NCBI RefSeq assembly: GCF_947498015.1 | Contig: NZ_CANMIR010000001.1 | Location: 62,001 to 126,000 of the forward strand | From: an uncultured Neptuniibacter sp. | GTDB lineage: Bacteria > Pseudomonadota > Gammaproteobacteria > Pseudomonadales > Balneatricaceae | Length of the DNA: 64,000 nt | Direction: 5' to 3' | The notes under the pieces: model-generated | Database searches by the model: none | Seen by the model: the letters and a program-made list of their open reading frames with translations, nothing else | What the model was told of the DNA's origin: nothing | In this document: piece by piece, positions 62,565-64,000 of the stretch | Position numbering within the stretch: the stretch's first letter is position 1 | How the letters are laid out: every line of letters begins with the position of its first letter | Translations under genes and position numbers: made by a program

Positions 62565-62594
62565 TTTATACCAAGGGGTAGAAAGGAGTGTCAA
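62565..62594 (-). promoter_or_regulatory. Sigma70 promoter of hupB
   Basis: On the minus strand TTGACA (62589-62594), an 18-nt spacer and TATAAA (62565-62570) form a good promoter about 70-100 nt before hupB. Its -35 part lies inside the loop of a 12-bp inverted repeat, GGGGTAGAAAGG (62575-62586) and CCTTTCTACCCC (62608-62619). Confidence 0.65.
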
Positions 62595-62628
62595 GATAAC
62601 TTAACCACCTTTCTACCCCTGATGAATA

Positions 62629-64000
62629 CTAATGTGGCTTTATTTGCTCAGGCTCAGTATTTCCTGATTTATCCTTAGAAGACACCACTTCTTTTTCATC
62701 TTTGTCAATTGGTTTGGGTTGATATTTCAGCGCAATCTCAAGCACCTCATCAATCCACTTAACCGCTTTTATATCGAGATCTGCCTTAATATTATCCGGA
62801 ATTTCTTTTAAATCGCGCTCATTCTCTTTTGGAATGATGACGGTTTTAATTCCACCACGGTGTGCTGCTAACAGCTTTTCCTTCAAACCACCGATCGGTA
62901 ATACCTGGCCTCGAAGTGTGATTTCACCCGTCATTGCAACATCTGCACGCACCGGAATCTCGGTTAACACTGAGACTAAAGCAGTACACATTCCTATGCC
63001 TGCACTTGGACCATCTTTCGGTGTAGCCCCTTCAGGAACGTGAATATGAATATCCTGCTTCTCGTGAAAGTCACGTGGAACACCAAGAGAATCTGCACGA
63101 TTTCGGACAACCGTCAGGGCAGCCTGAATCGACTCTTTCATCACATCGCCCAGGCTACCGGTTGTCACTTGACGCCCCTTACCTGGAACTACCGCAGTCT
63201 CAATACTTAGGATATCCCCGCCAACCTGAGTCCAGGCCAAGCCAGTTACAAGACCGATCTGATCCTGCTCTTCAGCGATTCCGAAGTTGTGTTTACGGAC
63301 TCCACTGTATTTTTCCAGCTGATCTGCATCGATTACAACAGGCTTATCCGCAGCATCCGCTAGAGCTAGCTCTTTCACGACCTTTCGGCAGATCTTCGCA
63401 ATCTCACGCTCAAGGCCACGAACACCGGCCTCACGGGTATAATAACGAATCAAGCCAGTAATCGCACTATCTGCAATCTCGACTTCGCCTGTTTTCAAGC
63501 CATTATTTTTAAACTGTTTATCAACAAGGTAGTTACGAGCGATATTCAACTTTTCATCTTCGGTATACCCCGGAATCCGGATAATCTCCATACGATCCAG
63601 CAGAGGCCCGGGTATATTCATCGAATTCGATGTACAGACAAACATAACGTCAGAAAGGTCATAATCGACCTCGAGATAATGGTCGTTAAAGCTGTTGTTC
63701 TGCTCAGGATCAAGCACCTCAAGCAGGGCTGAAGCAGGATCACCGCGCTGATCCATTCCCATCTTGTCAATTTCATCGAGCAGGAACAATGGGTTACGCA
63801 CACCAACTTTTGCCATTTTCTGTAAAAGCTTACCTGGCATAGATCCGATGTATGTACGTCTATGACCACGGATCTCCGCCTCATCACGAACCCCGCCAAG
63901 GGCCATTCTCACGTACTCACGGTTCGTCGCACGTGCCACAGACCGCCCCAGAGAAGTTTTACCAACACCAGGAGGACCCACAAGGCACAGGATAGGACCC
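62629..64000 (-). CDS. lon: ATP-dependent protease Lon, C-terminal part (cut by window edge)
   Basis: Lon degrades misfolded and regulatory proteins in the cytoplasm. About 457 codons of the C-terminal half are present; the N-terminal domain lies beyond 64000. Visible motifs are Walker [13 protein letters not shown] at the edge, Walker [10 protein letters not shown], sensor-like [11 protein letters not shown], and the protease domain with catalytic Ser in [15 protein letters not shown]. The catalytic Lys lies about 40 residues later, near [14 protein letters not shown]. It is upstream of hupB in the conserved lon-hupB order. Confidence 0.97.
   Translation of the reverse strand, partial: GPILCLVGPPGVGKTSLGRSVARATNREYVRMALGGVRDEAEIRGHRRTYIGSMPGKLLQKMAKVGVRNPLFLLDEIDKMGMDQRGDPASALLEVLDPEQNNSFNDHYLEVDYDLSDVMFVCTSNSMNIPGPLLDRMEIIRIPGYTEDEKLNIARNYLVDKQFKNNGLKTGEVEIADSAITGLIRYYTREAGVRGLEREIAKICRKVVKELALADAADKPVVIDADQLEKYSGVRKHNFGIAEEQDQIGLVTGLAWTQVGGDILSIETAVVPGKGRQVTTGSLGDVMKESIQAALTVVRNRADSLGVPRDFHEKQDIHIHVPEGATPKDGPSAGIGMCTALVSVLTEIPVRADVAMTGEITLRGQVLPIGGLKEKLLAAHRGGIKTVIIPKENERDLKEIPDNIKADLDIKAVKWIDEVLEIALKYQPKPIDKDEKEVVSSKDKSGNTEPEQIKPH

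Noticed and set aside
1-64000. Prophage, insertion sequence, integron or CRISPR array
   Set aside because: No transposase, integrase or phage gene, no regularly spaced repeats and no flanking terminal repeats were seen.

Overview
The window reads as a chromosome segment of a marine gammaproteobacterium, most likely from the Oceanospirillales (Neptunomonas/Amphritea/Marinobacterium-like). The reasons are the gene content (urea ABC transport with urease, glycine betaine uptake, an ectoine-type aspartokinase, polyhydroxyalkanoate phasin, acetoacetyl-CoA synthetase, many c-di-GMP genes) and the conserved lon-hupB-ppiD block at the right end. The assignment is an inference from gene families; no ribosomal RNA is present. 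No prophage, insertion sequence or CRISPR array was seen.

1-7703: one long minus-strand nitrogen locus, urtABCDE then ureD-ureA-ureB-ureC (ureC runs off the left edge). Two stem-loops lie between urtA and urtB. Upstream of urtA are a sigma54-like -24/-12 element and a 16-bp palindrome.

7939-22334: a signalling region. It has two small hypotheticals, an MgtC/DUF4010 membrane protein, a membrane-anchored LuxR-type regulator divergent from a cytochrome b561, a periplasmic binding protein paired with a GGDEF-EAL protein, a LuxR-type response regulator overlapping an NCS1-transporter/hybrid histidine kinase fusion, a binding-protein/GGDEF fusion, and a LysR/DUF1127 pair. The fusion kinase also has a sigma54-like promoter, which suggests, without proving it, a link to the urea locus.

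22422-34023: housekeeping and accessory single genes: phnN, a frameshifted dihydrofolate-reductase-family gene, a DUF1963 remnant, an aldo/keto reductase, two transporters, YceH, a carboxymuconolactone decarboxylase-family protein, a methyltransferase, a YhiN-type flavoprotein, a CDGSH protein, a YlqF-type GTPase, and an EAL-HDOD protein.

34185-45791: DUF2889, an isochorismatase-like hydrolase, acetoacetyl-CoA synthetase, DUF1499, a parvulin, a secreted HExxH protein, bluB, a betaine/proline ABC transporter (ATPase, permease, binding protein) and an ectoine-type aspartate kinase. The last two suggest osmoadaptation, although ectABC is not in the window.

45956-64000: a phosphate transporter with its DUF47 partner (possible Pho box), a methyltransferase, GNAT, hibernation factor, a DMT exporter, an M16 protease, a phasin with an unusually clear promoter/operator region, a UbiF-like hydroxylase, DbpA helicase, a queuosine-mannosyltransferase-like protein, a YebB-like papain-fold protein, a DM13 protein, ppiD, tRNA-Asp with a tRNA-like remnant beside it, hupB and the C-terminal part of lon.
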